This document shows positions 1-7,263 of a stretch of 12,517 bases of DNA, piece by piece. The notes beneath the pieces are model-generated. The model was not told where the DNA came from. It was given only the letters and a program-made list of their open reading frames with translations, and searched no databases. The translations under genes were made by a program, and so were the position numbers. The stretch's first letter is position 1; every line of letters begins with the position of its first letter. Source of the stretch: Bacteroidota bacterium (lineage in GTDB: Bacteria > Bacteroidota > Bacteroidia > JAADEI01); the NCBI GenBank assembly GCA_024280615.1, contig JAJRPU010000162.1:1-12517 (forward strand), read 5' to 3'.

Positions 1-59
1 AGAATATTTATGCTCATCGGAACTTATAAACCAGAAGATTGCGTTATCTGGTTAAGGAA

Positions 60-130
60 GGCAGCGTGGCCGAGGGGCTAGGCGGGGGCCTGCAAAGCCC
101 TTGACGGCGGTTCGAATCCGCCCGCTGCCT
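60..130 (+). tRNA. tRNA-Cys (anticodon GCA)
   Basis: The sequence folds as a canonical cloverleaf. A 7-bp acceptor stem pairs 60-66 (GGCAGCG) with 123-129 (CGCTGCC). The anticodon stem GGGGC/GCCCT (one G-T pair) encloses the loop CTGCAAA, giving anticodon GCA (Cys). The T arm is GGCGG-TTCGAAT-CCGCC. The discriminator base is T130, the expected identity base for bacterial tRNA-Cys. The 3' CCA is not encoded (CAC follows), so it must be added by the CCA-adding enzyme. The next gene begins only 7 nt downstream, so tRNA 3' processing and the 5' end of that mRNA may be linked. Confidence 0.96.
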
Positions 131-137
131 CACAACA

Positions 138-1049
138 TTGAAAGCAGTAGCAATAGATTTGGGGTCCAACACTTTTCAAGTACTATTCGTTCACTTTAAT
201 CCATATCCTTTTCAGATTCAAAAAGTAAAACTTGAGACATATCCATATCTTCTCAAAAGAAAGATTGAAGACGGGACTTTGAAACCAGCCGACCTGGGGG
301 CTTTTTTGGAAACTCTACGACACCGGGCTCTGAAATACAAGCCGGATTGTTTCAAGGCGGTTGCCACAGCAGTGTGGCGCCAATATCCAGAACTGGAGTC
401 GGTCCTAACTCAAACCATTCCGGAAGCAAGGATAATATCGGGACGGGAGGAAGCGGCATTAACGCTAAAGGCGATAAAGCATCTGATTAAACCTGATAAC
501 TTCTCTGCCATAGACCTTGGAGGCGGCTCCATTGAAATAATAAATAGTCATCACGACTCGGAAGAACTTTCCAGCATAAATGCGGGAACGGCAGAACTGC
601 TTAGGGTTTTTCCCTACGGTAAATATTATAATTTCCAACAAATGCTTAATGACATAGTGAGTTTCCTTGAGGATTTATATCCTGCCAAGAATCTTCAAAA
701 ACACATTATTGGCGTGGGAGGGGCGTTCCATAGCATTGCTAACATTGTCCTTGTTAATGCAGGATTAACCAAAAATCCAGTGTTCTCAGACTTTTCGCCA
801 TTCCCATTGAAACAGGACGTGCCTATCCCACTCATTAAAGATTATATAAGCTCATGGCTAAAGAGAAAACCTGTGGAAATAATGGAAGATTCATTTCATA
901 GTCAAATAGTTCCGTCATTCAGGTTGTGGCAATTGCCTTATATCTTTGCAGTGGTTATGTGGCTTTTAAAAGATGATAGGGAGACGTTTGCTTCATCCAA
1001 CGCGGAAATAAAATTTGGATTAATTCTAAATTGTGTAACTTCACACTAA
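138..1049 (+). CDS. Ppx/GppA family phosphatase (exopolyphosphatase-like)
   Basis: This 303-residue protein of the ASKHA (actin-like ATPase) fold is probably a cytoplasmic exopolyphosphatase or guanosine-pentaphosphate phosphohydrolase. Visible motifs are phosphate-1 DLGSNTF at residues 7-13, SGREEA at 101-106 (matching the region with the catalytic glutamate of Ppx), phosphate-2 DLGGGSIE at 126-133, and GVGGAFHS at 192-199. It is a short single-module form, unlike the ~500-residue E. coli Ppx. The usual ATSAxRxA segment is altered to ATAVWRQY (residues 76-83), so the protein is divergent and its substrate uncertain. The start is TTG at 138. No in-frame ATG occurs before the DLGSNT motif, and upstream codons lie in the tRNA. 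No clear ribosome binding site is present. Confidence 0.87.
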   Translation: MKAVAIDLGSNTFQVLFVHFNPYPFQIQKVKLETYPYLLKRKIEDGTLKPADLGAFLETLRHRALKYKPDCFKAVATAVWRQYPELESVLTQTIPEARIISGREEAALTLKAIKHLIKPDNFSAIDLGGGSIEIINSHHDSEELSSINAGTAELLRVFPYGKYYNFQQMLNDIVSFLEDLYPAKNLQKHIIGVGGAFHSIANIVLVNAGLTKNPVFSDFSPFPLKQDVPIPLIKDYISSWLKRKPVEIMEDSFHSQIVPSFRLWQLPYIFAVVMWLLKDDRETFASSNAEIKFGLILNCVTSH

Positions 1050-1062
1050 ATAAACAATAACT

Positions 1063-2190
1063 ATGAGACATGCCTTAGCTGGGGGAATATTAACTTTCTT
1101 ACTAATCATCAATGGATGCTCTTCAAACCAGAGTGATACAGAATCCACTGATGCTGCCTCAACAGCAACTCAAAAAGACTCTCTGCCTTTAATACGACCT
1201 CAAGAAAGGAAACACTTTCAAGAGGCTATTGTCCTGACCGACGGGGGAACCAATGCAGAAGCCTATTTCAGCCACGATGGCAAAAAACTTATATATCAAA
1301 AGGCATGGGAGGAACAGGGAATTCCCTGTGACCAAATGTTCATCATGTTTCTCAATGACGACGGTACACCAGACACCACATACATGCTTAGCAATGGCAA
1401 GGGAAAATGCACTTGTGGATTCTTCCTCCCAGGAGACACACTCGTTATTTTCTCTTCCACCATGGCGTATGACAGCACCTGCCCGGAAAGGGTAAGACGA
1501 TACAAAGGCAAATATGTATGGCAGCTGGACCCTAATTATGAAATTTTCGTCGCTACATTAGATGGCAAGATAGTAAAGCGACTAACAAACAACAAGTATT
1601 ACGATGCAGAAGCAGTTGTTTCACCGTTGGGCAACAGAATCCTGTTTACCAGCACCAGAGACGGAGACATAGACCTCTATCTTATGAACCTTGACGGCTC
1701 AAACGTCAAAAGGTTGACACACCGAAAAGGCTATGAAGGAGGGGCTTTCTTCTCACCGGATGGTTCAATGATAGTGTTCAGGGCATACTATCCTGAGACA
1801 GAAGAAGAGATGAAGGAATATGACGAGCTTCTTGCCCGGAACTTAGTGGCACCATTCAAAACAGAAATTTTCCTTATGGACACCAACGGGAACATTATAA
1901 GGCAGGTAACCGATTTGGGAGGGGCAAACTGGGCACCTTACTTCCATCCCTCAGGTAAGAAAATCATCTTTTCTTCCAATCATAAAGCAGTGCAAAAAGG
2001 AGAAAAATTCCCGTTTAATCTCTACATGATAAACATTGACGGAACAGGCTTGGAGCAAATAACTTACGATTCACAGTTTGATGCTTTCCCAATGTTTAGT
2101 CCTGATGGGAAATGGCTTGTTTTTGAAAGTTCCAGAGTTACCAATTCAATTAGAGAATTGCACGTAATCTTGGTTAAATGGAAAGACTGA
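1063..2190 (+). CDS. TolB-like PD40 beta-propeller lipoprotein
   Basis: This 375-residue exported protein has a type II signal peptide: MRH followed by a hydrophobic core and the lipobox INGC, with Cys19 as the lipidated residue. A Ser/Thr/Asp linker follows. The remainder consists of repeated PD40/WD40-like blades, recognisable by YFSHDGKKLIY (~68-78), VVSPLGNRILFTSTRDG (~185-201), FFSPDGSMIVF (~229-239), YFHPSGKKIIF (~293-303) and MFSPDGKWLVF (~344-354), with intervening YLMNLDG and YMINIDG strands. The fold is that of the TolB C-terminal propeller, but the TolB N-terminal domain is absent, so this is not TolB itself. Cysteines at 116, 118 and 140 may form disulfides. The gene overlaps the following peptidase gene, suggesting a periplasmic or surface partnership; the ligand is unknown. 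Confidence 0.85.
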   Translation: MRHALAGGILTFLLIINGCSSNQSDTESTDAASTATQKDSLPLIRPQERKHFQEAIVLTDGGTNAEAYFSHDGKKLIYQKAWEEQGIPCDQMFIMFLNDDGTPDTTYMLSNGKGKCTCGFFLPGDTLVIFSSTMAYDSTCPERVRRYKGKYVWQLDPNYEIFVATLDGKIVKRLTNNKYYDAEAVVSPLGNRILFTSTRDGDIDLYLMNLDGSNVKRLTHRKGYEGGAFFSPDGSMIVFRAYYPETEEEMKEYDELLARNLVAPFKTEIFLMDTNGNIIRQVTDLGGANWAPYFHPSGKKIIFSSNHKAVQKGEKFPFNLYMINIDGTGLEQITYDSQFDAFPMFSPDGKWLVFESSRVTNSIRELHVILVKWKD

Positions 2191-3761
2191 TGAGAACAGA
2201 ATTAATAATAGGGATTTTTGTTCTGGCTCAATCAATGATGGCACAGCCCCAGCGACCAGCAACCTATTTCAAGCAACACATTGAGGTTCTGGCTCATGAT
2301 TCCCTTGAAGGCAGATTGGCAGGAAGCCCTGGGGAACGCAAAGCAATGCGATATATCACCAAGCAATGGGAAGAAATGGGATACAAAGTGCTAACACAGA
2401 AAGTGCCAATAATAAAAAACAGGAGACCATCCAATAAAAGTTATGTAAAGATTGGAAAGAAGGACGTTAAGTGGCACTTGGTCAGATGGTCAGGAGAAGG
2501 AAAAGCACAGGGAACAATCAAATGGCTTTCCTGCAACGAGGAAACAGACAAAACCCTGAACCTGGAGGGACGCATACCCGTAATGCAAGAGTGCGACTTT
2601 GACCCGCATCACGGACCCACTTTCTTTGAAAGACTCTCAACACTCAAAAGAAAAGGAGCCCAAGCAATAATCATTCATCCCACCGCTATCTCAGAACGAG
2701 ACACAAACACTGCATACACATTCCAGTGGTATTCAATCCCTATTATCACAATTCCTACAATTGATTCAACCTATGATGGCAAGTCAATAAAACTTAACAT
2801 AGACATAGAGATTGATTCCACCTATGGCTTCAATGTTTATGTCATTGACAGTTGTGAAACTAATTGTTCCGGCAAAACAGTTGTTATCTCAGCACACTAT
2901 GACCATCTTGGAAATGGAATCATCGGTAGCAGAGGGAAGAAGGGAGAAGTTCATAATGGAGCAGATGACAATGCTAGCGGAGTCGCTATGCTACTTGAAC
3001 TAAGCAGGAAACTTATGGAGATAAAGCATAACAAGCATAACTATCTATTTGTTGCGTTTACAGCAGAGGAAATGGGACTTGTGGGCTCAAAGCATTTCGT
3101 TGAAGACCCACCTTATGACCTTGCCACCACCCTTGCCAATGTGAACCTTGATATGGTTGGCAGATTGGACACCCTACTACAGTTCCTGGGGGCAGGCTCG
3201 TCAAGCAAATGGGACAAAATCCTTTCTGTGCTTGAAAAGAAGCATCAAAAAGTTGCCAAGTTTAAATGGGGAGGGGGCGGAATGGGTCCCTCTGACCACG
3301 CTTCATTCTATAAAAAGAGAATCCCGGTAGTGCACGTCTTCACCGGATTACACGAAGATTATCACAAGCCCTCGGACGATGCAGATAAAATCAACTATCG
3401 TGGAATGGAAATAACATACATCATTCTTACCGACTTGTTAGCAGCACTGGACACAATAAGCGAAATGGATTACATTGAAGTCAAGGAAGAGCAAATGACA
3501 GTGCGCTTTAAAGTTACACTCGGCATTATGCCTGATTACACCTTTTCAGGCAAGGGATTAAAAATTGACGGGGTTGTGAAAGGTAAACCAGCAGAGAAGG
3601 CGGGCTTGCAAGCAGGAGACATCATTGTTAAACTGGGGGATTATGAAATAGACAACATTTATTCCTATATGGAAGCACTCAGCCATTTCAAAAAAGGCGA
3701 TAAAACAACTATTATAGTCATCAGAAATGGCAAGGAAATAACTAAAACAGTTGAATTTTAA
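2178..3761 (+). CDS. Secreted M28 family metallopeptidase with C-terminal PDZ domain
   Basis: This is a zinc-dependent peptidase of the M28 (aminopeptidase Y/S) class, exported by an N-terminal signal peptide (hydrophobic stretch ~9-21, cleavage near MMA-Q). Residues count from 2178. Metal and catalytic motifs are all present: HYD at 240-242, ADDNASG at 262-268, EE at 297-298 (base plus ligand), D325 in LDMVG, SDH at 372-374 and DYHKPSDD at 394-401 with the last His ligand H396. A protease-associated-like insert probably lies between ~95 and 225. A PDZ domain fills ~440-527 (VKGKPAEKAGLQAGDIIVKL). The alternative start ATG at 2190 shares its A with the preceding TGA and would give a cleaner signal peptide (MRTELIIGIF); it may be the true start. 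The stop overlaps tsaB as TAATG. Confidence 0.91.
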   Translation: MERLMRTELIIGIFVLAQSMMAQPQRPATYFKQHIEVLAHDSLEGRLAGSPGERKAMRYITKQWEEMGYKVLTQKVPIIKNRRPSNKSYVKIGKKDVKWHLVRWSGEGKAQGTIKWLSCNEETDKTLNLEGRIPVMQECDFDPHHGPTFFERLSTLKRKGAQAIIIHPTAISERDTNTAYTFQWYSIPIITIPTIDSTYDGKSIKLNIDIEIDSTYGFNVYVIDSCETNCSGKTVVISAHYDHLGNGIIGSRGKKGEVHNGADDNASGVAMLLELSRKLMEIKHNKHNYLFVAFTAEEMGLVGSKHFVEDPPYDLATTLANVNLDMVGRLDTLLQFLGAGSSSKWDKILSVLEKKHQKVAKFKWGGGGMGPSDHASFYKKRIPVVHVFTGLHEDYHKPSDDADKINYRGMEITYIILTDLLAALDTISEMDYIEVKEEQMTVRFKVTLGIMPDYTFSGKGLKIDGVVKGKPAEKAGLQAGDIIVKLGDYEIDNIYSYMEALSHFKKGDKTTIIVIRNGKEITKTVEF

Positions 3762-4408
3762 TGTGGTTGGTTGTAGAGACCAGCGGAACCCTATGCTCTG
3801 CAGGGATATATGACCCAACTACAAAACACTGGCTTGCTTATTCAAGAATTGACCAAGCAGACCATTCATCCGTCCTTCCTCCTATGATTAATGAACTTTT
3901 TGATATATCTGGCGTTAGACAAAAAGAAATATCTTCTCTGGCAACTAATTTAGGTCCTGGGTCTTTCACTGGGCTTCGTATCGGCTTAGCATTTTTGAAG
4001 GGTTTCCACGCCGTTTTTAAACCAACCTTTCTCGCAACAACAACCTTCAAAATGTTATTCTACTCTTTGCCTGAGGAAGAACAACGAGGAACAGTGCATA
4101 CCATAGTGCCTATGCACAGAAAAAAAATATATCTGCAGACTTTTAAAGAGGGTAGTGAGCTAAACCCTGTGGTCTTGACAGTTGAAGAAGTAATAAAATT
4201 GTTTGAGAAAACAAAAGGAACTATTGTCATTTCAGATAAAACAGAATGGTTACGGAATATAAAAGACGCAACTGTAAAGGTTCGGCATGCAGAGGCATCT
4301 CTAATTCCAAATGTTCCTGAACTGGAAGTGATTGACACAACCGAAGTCCTCTTTATTGAACCAAAATACGTGGCAGAATTTATTCCTCATTCCAGAAAGC
4401 ATTATTAA
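3761..4408 (+). CDS. tsaB: tRNA threonylcarbamoyladenosine biosynthesis protein TsaB
   Basis: TsaB (YeaZ) is the non-catalytic ASKHA-fold partner of TsaD (with TsaE) in forming t6A37 on ANN-decoding tRNAs in the cytoplasm. The diagnostic motif is at residues 64-80: LGPGSFTGLRIGLAFLK, the near-invariant GPGSFTGxRxG signature. The N-terminus WLVVETSG corresponds to the family's LxIDTS strand with D replaced by E. The length of 215 residues is close to the 231 of E. coli TsaB. The ATG overlaps the preceding peptidase stop (TAATG), suggesting translational coupling. No tsaD or tsaE lies in the window. A weak A/T-only inverted repeat at the stop codon is not a convincing terminator. Confidence 0.92.
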   Translation: MWLVVETSGTLCSAGIYDPTTKHWLAYSRIDQADHSSVLPPMINELFDISGVRQKEISSLATNLGPGSFTGLRIGLAFLKGFHAVFKPTFLATTTFKMLFYSLPEEEQRGTVHTIVPMHRKKIYLQTFKEGSELNPVVLTVEEVIKLFEKTKGTIVISDKTEWLRNIKDATVKVRHAEASLIPNVPELEVIDTTEVLFIEPKYVAEFIPHSRKHY

Positions 4409-4488
4409 ATAATCTTTTTACTACAACATTCCTTTGTCATTTTAACATATACAAATTGATAACTAATAGTGGAACTTTTTACGTCATG

Positions 4489-4517
4489 TTTTACTTAATT
4501 TATTACAGAGATAATAC
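4489..4517 (+). promoter_or_regulatory. Possible promoter in the tsaB-arsR intergenic gap
   Basis: The 139-bp gap 4409-4547 is strongly AT-rich and is the largest non-coding stretch in the window, so it should hold the promoter of the downstream + strand group. The best sigma70-like pair is TTTTAC (4489-4494) and TAATAC (4512-4517) with a 17-bp spacer, implying a ~25-nt leader. The Bacteroidota-type pair (TTTG, then TAnnTTTG) is not well matched; a TTTG at 4433-4436 has only a poor downstream partner. A repeated AAATTT at 4528-4540, just before the start codon, could be an operator for the winged-helix protein it precedes, but such runs arise readily in AT-rich DNA. Confidence 0.22.
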
Positions 4518-4547
4518 ATTATTTTAGAAATTTAAAATTTAAGGAAC

Positions 4548-4991
4548 ATGCCAAGAAAGAGCAAGAAATACAACAAGCAGGAACCCAAACCAGAACTACA
4601 TTTCCGCTTCGGAAAAGAGACGATTGTCCTAACTGATGAAGGGCTTCTCAAAGCTCTCAAAACCTTCCGTGCCATCAGGCACAGACTTCGCCAGGACATA
4701 ATTGAATTTGTCTATCAAGAGGGGAGAGTCAGTGTTAGCGACATCCTTAACTATTTTAGAGAGGACCCATACTTAAAGGGCAGATACGGTAATGTGGAAC
4801 AATCAGTAATTTCCCAGCATTTGGCTATCCTTAAGGAAGCCGGAATCCTTAAACAAACACGGGAAAGCCGCTACAACTACTACGAATTGAATGCAGACAA
4901 AATAAAGGAGATAGCCAACTATATCTCCAATATCATTTTCGGGACCGACGAGGAAGACACAAAGAAGAGGCGTCGTCGCCGTAGGAGATAA
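4548..4991 (+). CDS. ArsR-like winged-helix transcriptional regulator with arginine-rich tail
   Basis: This 147-residue protein has an ArsR/SmtB-type winged-helix core at ~33-115. Helices ALKTFRAIRHRLRQDIIEFV (33-55) lead to an HTH whose recognition helix VEQSVISQHLAILKEAGIL (83-101) is typical of the family, then a wing (QTRESRYNYYELN). It contains no cysteine, so the classical CxC metal site of ArsR is absent; the signal it senses is unknown. Two oddities are seen. About ten extra residues (REDPYLKGRYG, 71-81) sit in the HTH turn. The C-terminus ends in KK plus seven arginines after an acidic patch, and the N-terminus is also Lys-rich. An AAGGA lies just upstream of the ATG. It leads the second + strand gene group and may autoregulate. 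A general nucleoid-binding role is an alternative. Confidence 0.82.
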   Translation: MPRKSKKYNKQEPKPELHFRFGKETIVLTDEGLLKALKTFRAIRHRLRQDIIEFVYQEGRVSVSDILNYFREDPYLKGRYGNVEQSVISQHLAILKEAGILKQTRESRYNYYELNADKIKEIANYISNIIFGTDEEDTKKRRRRRRR

Positions 4992-5023
4992 ATTTTGAGT
5001 AATATCTCAGGGGGAAGGTTTTC

Positions 5024-5854
5024 ATGCACACGAAAAGCATTTACCTGCTGTTAAAAGCAGGGGGCTATCGGTCAAAGGTTGTCTTTTCTAACATTCAAAA
5101 TGCCTTCCCCCACCTTACCCATACACAGATAAAAGACGTTCAAAGGCAGTTTTACAAGTATTTCGCCCGTCTTTTAGGCGAAATATATTTGATGCTGTAT
5201 GGAGGTCTTTCCAAAGAAGATATACTTTCTATGTCCCGATTGTATAACGTTGATGAAATTTTGTTTTTCTTACGAAGGAGTAAGCCCATATTTCTTATGG
5301 TTCCACACTATGGCAATTGGGAACTGGGGGGATGGTCCCTTGCCATTGAACAACCATATCGGGTCATTGCAGTTTATAAGCCACTAAGCAATAAACGGTT
5401 TGATAAAAAGATTTACGACACTAGGAGTAAATGGGGCACTTTACCTGTTCCCATGGAAAGCGTAGTCAAGTATGTGATTAAGTACCGTAATGAACCTGCA
5501 ATATTTGTCTTTATTGCGGACCAGAATCCTACTCATCTGGAAGCCTGCTTCTGGACTGAATTTATGGGCAAGCCCGTCCCTGTGTTCTGGGGACCAGAGA
5601 AATTGGCCCGTAAGTTTAACATTCCTGTGTTTTGGGCACACGCCCAGCCGATTTCTGACTCATATCAAGAAGTGTTTTTTAGCCCTATTGCTACTGAACC
5701 AGCAGGAGCAAAAGAGGGTTTTATAACGGCTTCTTTCATGAACAGGTTGGAAAGGCTTATTAAGGCTATCCCGCCATATTGGTTATGGTCACACAGAAGA
5801 TGGAAGCATTCACACAAATTTGACCCAAAAATTCATAAATTTGTTAAAGCATAG
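5024..5854 (+). CDS. LpxL/HtrB-type lysophospholipid (lipid A) acyltransferase, short N-terminus
   Basis: This is an inner-membrane-associated acyltransferase of the LpxL/HtrB/MsbB family, which transfers a fatty acyl chain to a lipid A precursor. The catalytic HX4E motif is H95-YGNW-E100 (VPHYGNWE). Family landmarks follow: FIADQNP (163-169), FMGKPVPVFWGPEKLARKF (180-198) and PPYWLWSHRRWK (250-261). The protein has 276 residues and starts at the segment usually found about 30 residues into homologues (RSKVVFSNIQNAFP), so most of the N-terminal membrane anchor is missing. An in-frame TAA at 5000-5002 blocks any upstream extension. A strong purine-rich ribosome binding site (AGGGGGAAGG, 5009-5018) supports the ATG at 5024. 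Acylation of another glycolipid, for example an ornithine lipid or flexirubin-type compound, is possible. Confidence 0.83.
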   Translation: MHTKSIYLLLKAGGYRSKVVFSNIQNAFPHLTHTQIKDVQRQFYKYFARLLGEIYLMLYGGLSKEDILSMSRLYNVDEILFFLRRSKPIFLMVPHYGNWELGGWSLAIEQPYRVIAVYKPLSNKRFDKKIYDTRSKWGTLPVPMESVVKYVIKYRNEPAIFVFIADQNPTHLEACFWTEFMGKPVPVFWGPEKLARKFNIPVFWAHAQPISDSYQEVFFSPIATEPAGAKEGFITASFMNRLERLIKAIPPYWLWSHRRWKHSHKFDPKIHKFVKA

Positions 5855-5865
5855 ATAAAAGAGAA

Positions 5866-6840
5866 ATGAGGACATTGCTTGTTGCGTTGGCGTTTAGTGT
5901 TGGGTTTGCAAATGTGCAAGCACAAGAGAACAAGGAAAGCAAGTGGAATGAAATTAATCAGAGGATAGTTGATTTGTATTCGGCAGGAAATTATGAGGAT
6001 GCTATATATATAGCCCGTCAGAACAGGTCATTAATGGAACAAGCACCAACACCAATAAAAATAGTGTTTTATAATAATCTTGCAGGGTCCTTTCTGGAAG
6101 CAGACTTAGTGGATTCAGCTATCTTCTATTATTCAAAAGCGGTTGAATTAGCCCGAAGAGATACTACCAAACTGATAACTTCATTGATTAACCTTAGGGA
6201 GGCGTATGCTACATTGCCGGACTTCAACAAAGCGTTAGAAATTAACAACCAAGCCCTACAAATAGCCAGTTCTTTATATCCATCCACCCATCCAATAATA
6301 AAAGACATTAAAGACGCACAGGCTTATCTATACATCCAGACTGGAAAACCAGATTCCGCAATAGCCATCTACAGAAACCTTCTCTCTTATGCCAACATAA
6401 CTGAGAAACCATATTATTACAAGAACATAGGGATAGCAATGCTAAATGCTGATAATGATAGTGCCATTGTGTATTTACAAAAGGCAGTTGAGGCATATAG
6501 CAATTTGTTGGGACCTATGCACCCAGAAACTGCTGAAACAAAATATCTTTTATCTAAGGGATTGTTGAAATATGGACAAGCAAAAAGGGCTAATGCACTA
6601 ACAGACACTATATTAACGATTTATAGGGAGATTTTCCAAGAGGAGAATCCAGAATTTGCAAGGATTTATGCTCTTAAAGCAAATGCTTTGCTCAAATTAG
6701 GGCAGACACAGGAGGCAGAGGAATATTTCCAGAAATCAGTTAATATAGTTTTTGGATTCTTAGGCAGGGACAACCCTGTTGCCATATCTCTGTTGAGGGA
6801 ATGGGAAGTGCCAGAAGAATATTTCACAAAAGTTCGTTAA
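5866..6840 (+). CDS. Secreted tetratricopeptide (TPR) repeat protein
   Basis: This 324-residue protein has a cleavable signal peptide (MRTLLVALAFSVGFANVQA-Q, cleavage near residue 19-20) and an all-helical mature part made of TPR units. Units are recognisable as YNNLAGSFLEADLVDSAIFY (~68-87), a second at ~105-135 containing DFNKALEINNQAL, a third with YIQTGKPDSAIAIYRNLL (~155-172), then DSAIVYLQKAVEAY and a last unit ALLKLGQTQEAEEYFQKSV. The spacing and the HPETAETKY and NPEFARIYA stretches resemble kinesin-light-chain-type TPRs (~42 residues per repeat). It is a periplasmic or exported protein-interaction scaffold; the partner is unknown. It starts 11 nt after the acyltransferase stop, consistent with cotranscription. 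No enzyme domain is visible. Confidence 0.83.
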   Translation: MRTLLVALAFSVGFANVQAQENKESKWNEINQRIVDLYSAGNYEDAIYIARQNRSLMEQAPTPIKIVFYNNLAGSFLEADLVDSAIFYYSKAVELARRDTTKLITSLINLREAYATLPDFNKALEINNQALQIASSLYPSTHPIIKDIKDAQAYLYIQTGKPDSAIAIYRNLLSYANITEKPYYYKNIGIAMLNADNDSAIVYLQKAVEAYSNLLGPMHPETAETKYLLSKGLLKYGQAKRANALTDTILTIYREIFQEENPEFARIYALKANALLKLGQTQEAEEYFQKSVNIVFGFLGRDNPVAISLLREWEVPEEYFTKVR

Positions 6841-6874
6841 TTTTATACCAACGAAAAACTAAAATAAATGACCC

Positions 6875-7105
6875 ATGAGAAGGAAAGTTTTGTTTCTGGT
6901 TCTTAGCTTAGCGTTGTTAGCTGGCTCAGCAGCACTTGCCGGAGGTAAGGATAAGCAAAAAGAGAAATGTTGTGAGAAAAAGGGAATAAAAGCCCTTTTC
7001 CATAGTAAGAAAAAGTGCGAAAAGAATAAAGAGGCTAAGAAGGGATGCGGAACAGAGAAATCTGCTAAGAAGAAAGGCTGTTGTGCACACAAAAAAGCCC
7101 AGTGA
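6875..7105 (+). CDS. Small secreted Lys/Cys-rich protein
   Basis: This is a 76-residue protein. Residues 1-22 form a textbook signal peptide (MRRK, a leucine-rich core, ALA-G cleavage). The ~54-residue mature part contains about 20 lysines and six cysteines (32, 33, 48, 58, 69, 70), arranged as CC, C, C, CC, plus two histidines (43, 72), and almost no hydrophobic core. I do not recognise a family. The composition suggests metal coordination, binding of polyanions (LPS, nucleic acid, polyphosphate) or a disulfide-stabilised basic peptide; these are inferences. The signal peptide and the overlap with the next small exported protein argue that it is a real gene. The lysines are encoded by a mix of AAA and AAG. 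The start at 6875 is the only one giving the signal peptide. Confidence 0.68.
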   Translation: MRRKVLFLVLSLALLAGSAALAGGKDKQKEKCCEKKGIKALFHSKKKCEKNKEAKKGCGTEKSAKKKGCCAHKKAQ

Positions 7106-7263
7106 GAACAACTATTTTATTTCGGGGCATCAGACTGTTAACACTTCTGATTGGATTTATTCTTGTGATGGAGTCATGTGGGAGTGGCAAGCGTGCTCAG
7201 TATAGGAAGCACGGCAAGCCTAAAAAAGACTGTCTGGGATGCCCAACTTTTAAAAAGAAATAG
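7102..7263 (+). CDS. Small putative lipoprotein (53 aa) with CxxC near its C-terminus
   Basis: The chosen start is GTG at 7102, which overlaps the previous stop as GTGA and yields MRTTILFRGI followed by a hydrophobic segment and MESC, with Cys26 as the likely lipidated residue. An in-frame ATG at 7081 would add seven residues (MCTQKSP) and a longer overlap, and is less likely. The mature part (about 28 residues) is very basic, with a YRKHGKPKK stretch, a CLGC motif at 44-47 and a KKK end. Short Cys-Gly lipoproteins with a basic stretch and a CxCP-like motif recur in Bacteroidota genomes; no function is known to me. It shares its Lys/Cys character with the preceding small protein, suggesting a functional pair. 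The lipobox is not ideal (Met-Glu-Ser before Cys). Confidence 0.6.
   Translation: MRTTILFRGIRLLTLLIGFILVMESCGSGKRAQYRKHGKPKKDCLGCPTFKKK

Noticed and set aside
1..59. Possible 3' end of an upstream gene: the frame from position 2 is open to a TAA at 53-55, frame 1 is open into the tRNA, and an ATG on the - strand occurs at 17.
   Set aside because: The stretch is too short, several frames are open and none gives a recognisable protein end; no clear tRNA promoter could be assigned either.
4401..4419. Inverted repeat ATTATT/AATAAT followed by TTTTT at the tsaB stop codon, a possible terminator.
   Set aside because: It has no G-C pairs and only a 1-nt loop, so it would not form a stable hairpin; chance is likely in AT-rich DNA.
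4548..4991. Classical metal- or arsenic-sensing ArsR repressor working with the nearby metal importer.
   Set aside because: There are no cysteines or evident His/Asp metal site, and the importer is over 2 kb away on the other strand; only the fold is supported.
6833..6855. Inverted repeat TTCGTT/AACGAA with an 11-nt loop after the TPR gene.
   Set aside because: The stem is only 6 bp and is followed by A residues instead of T on the + strand, so it is not a convincing terminator.
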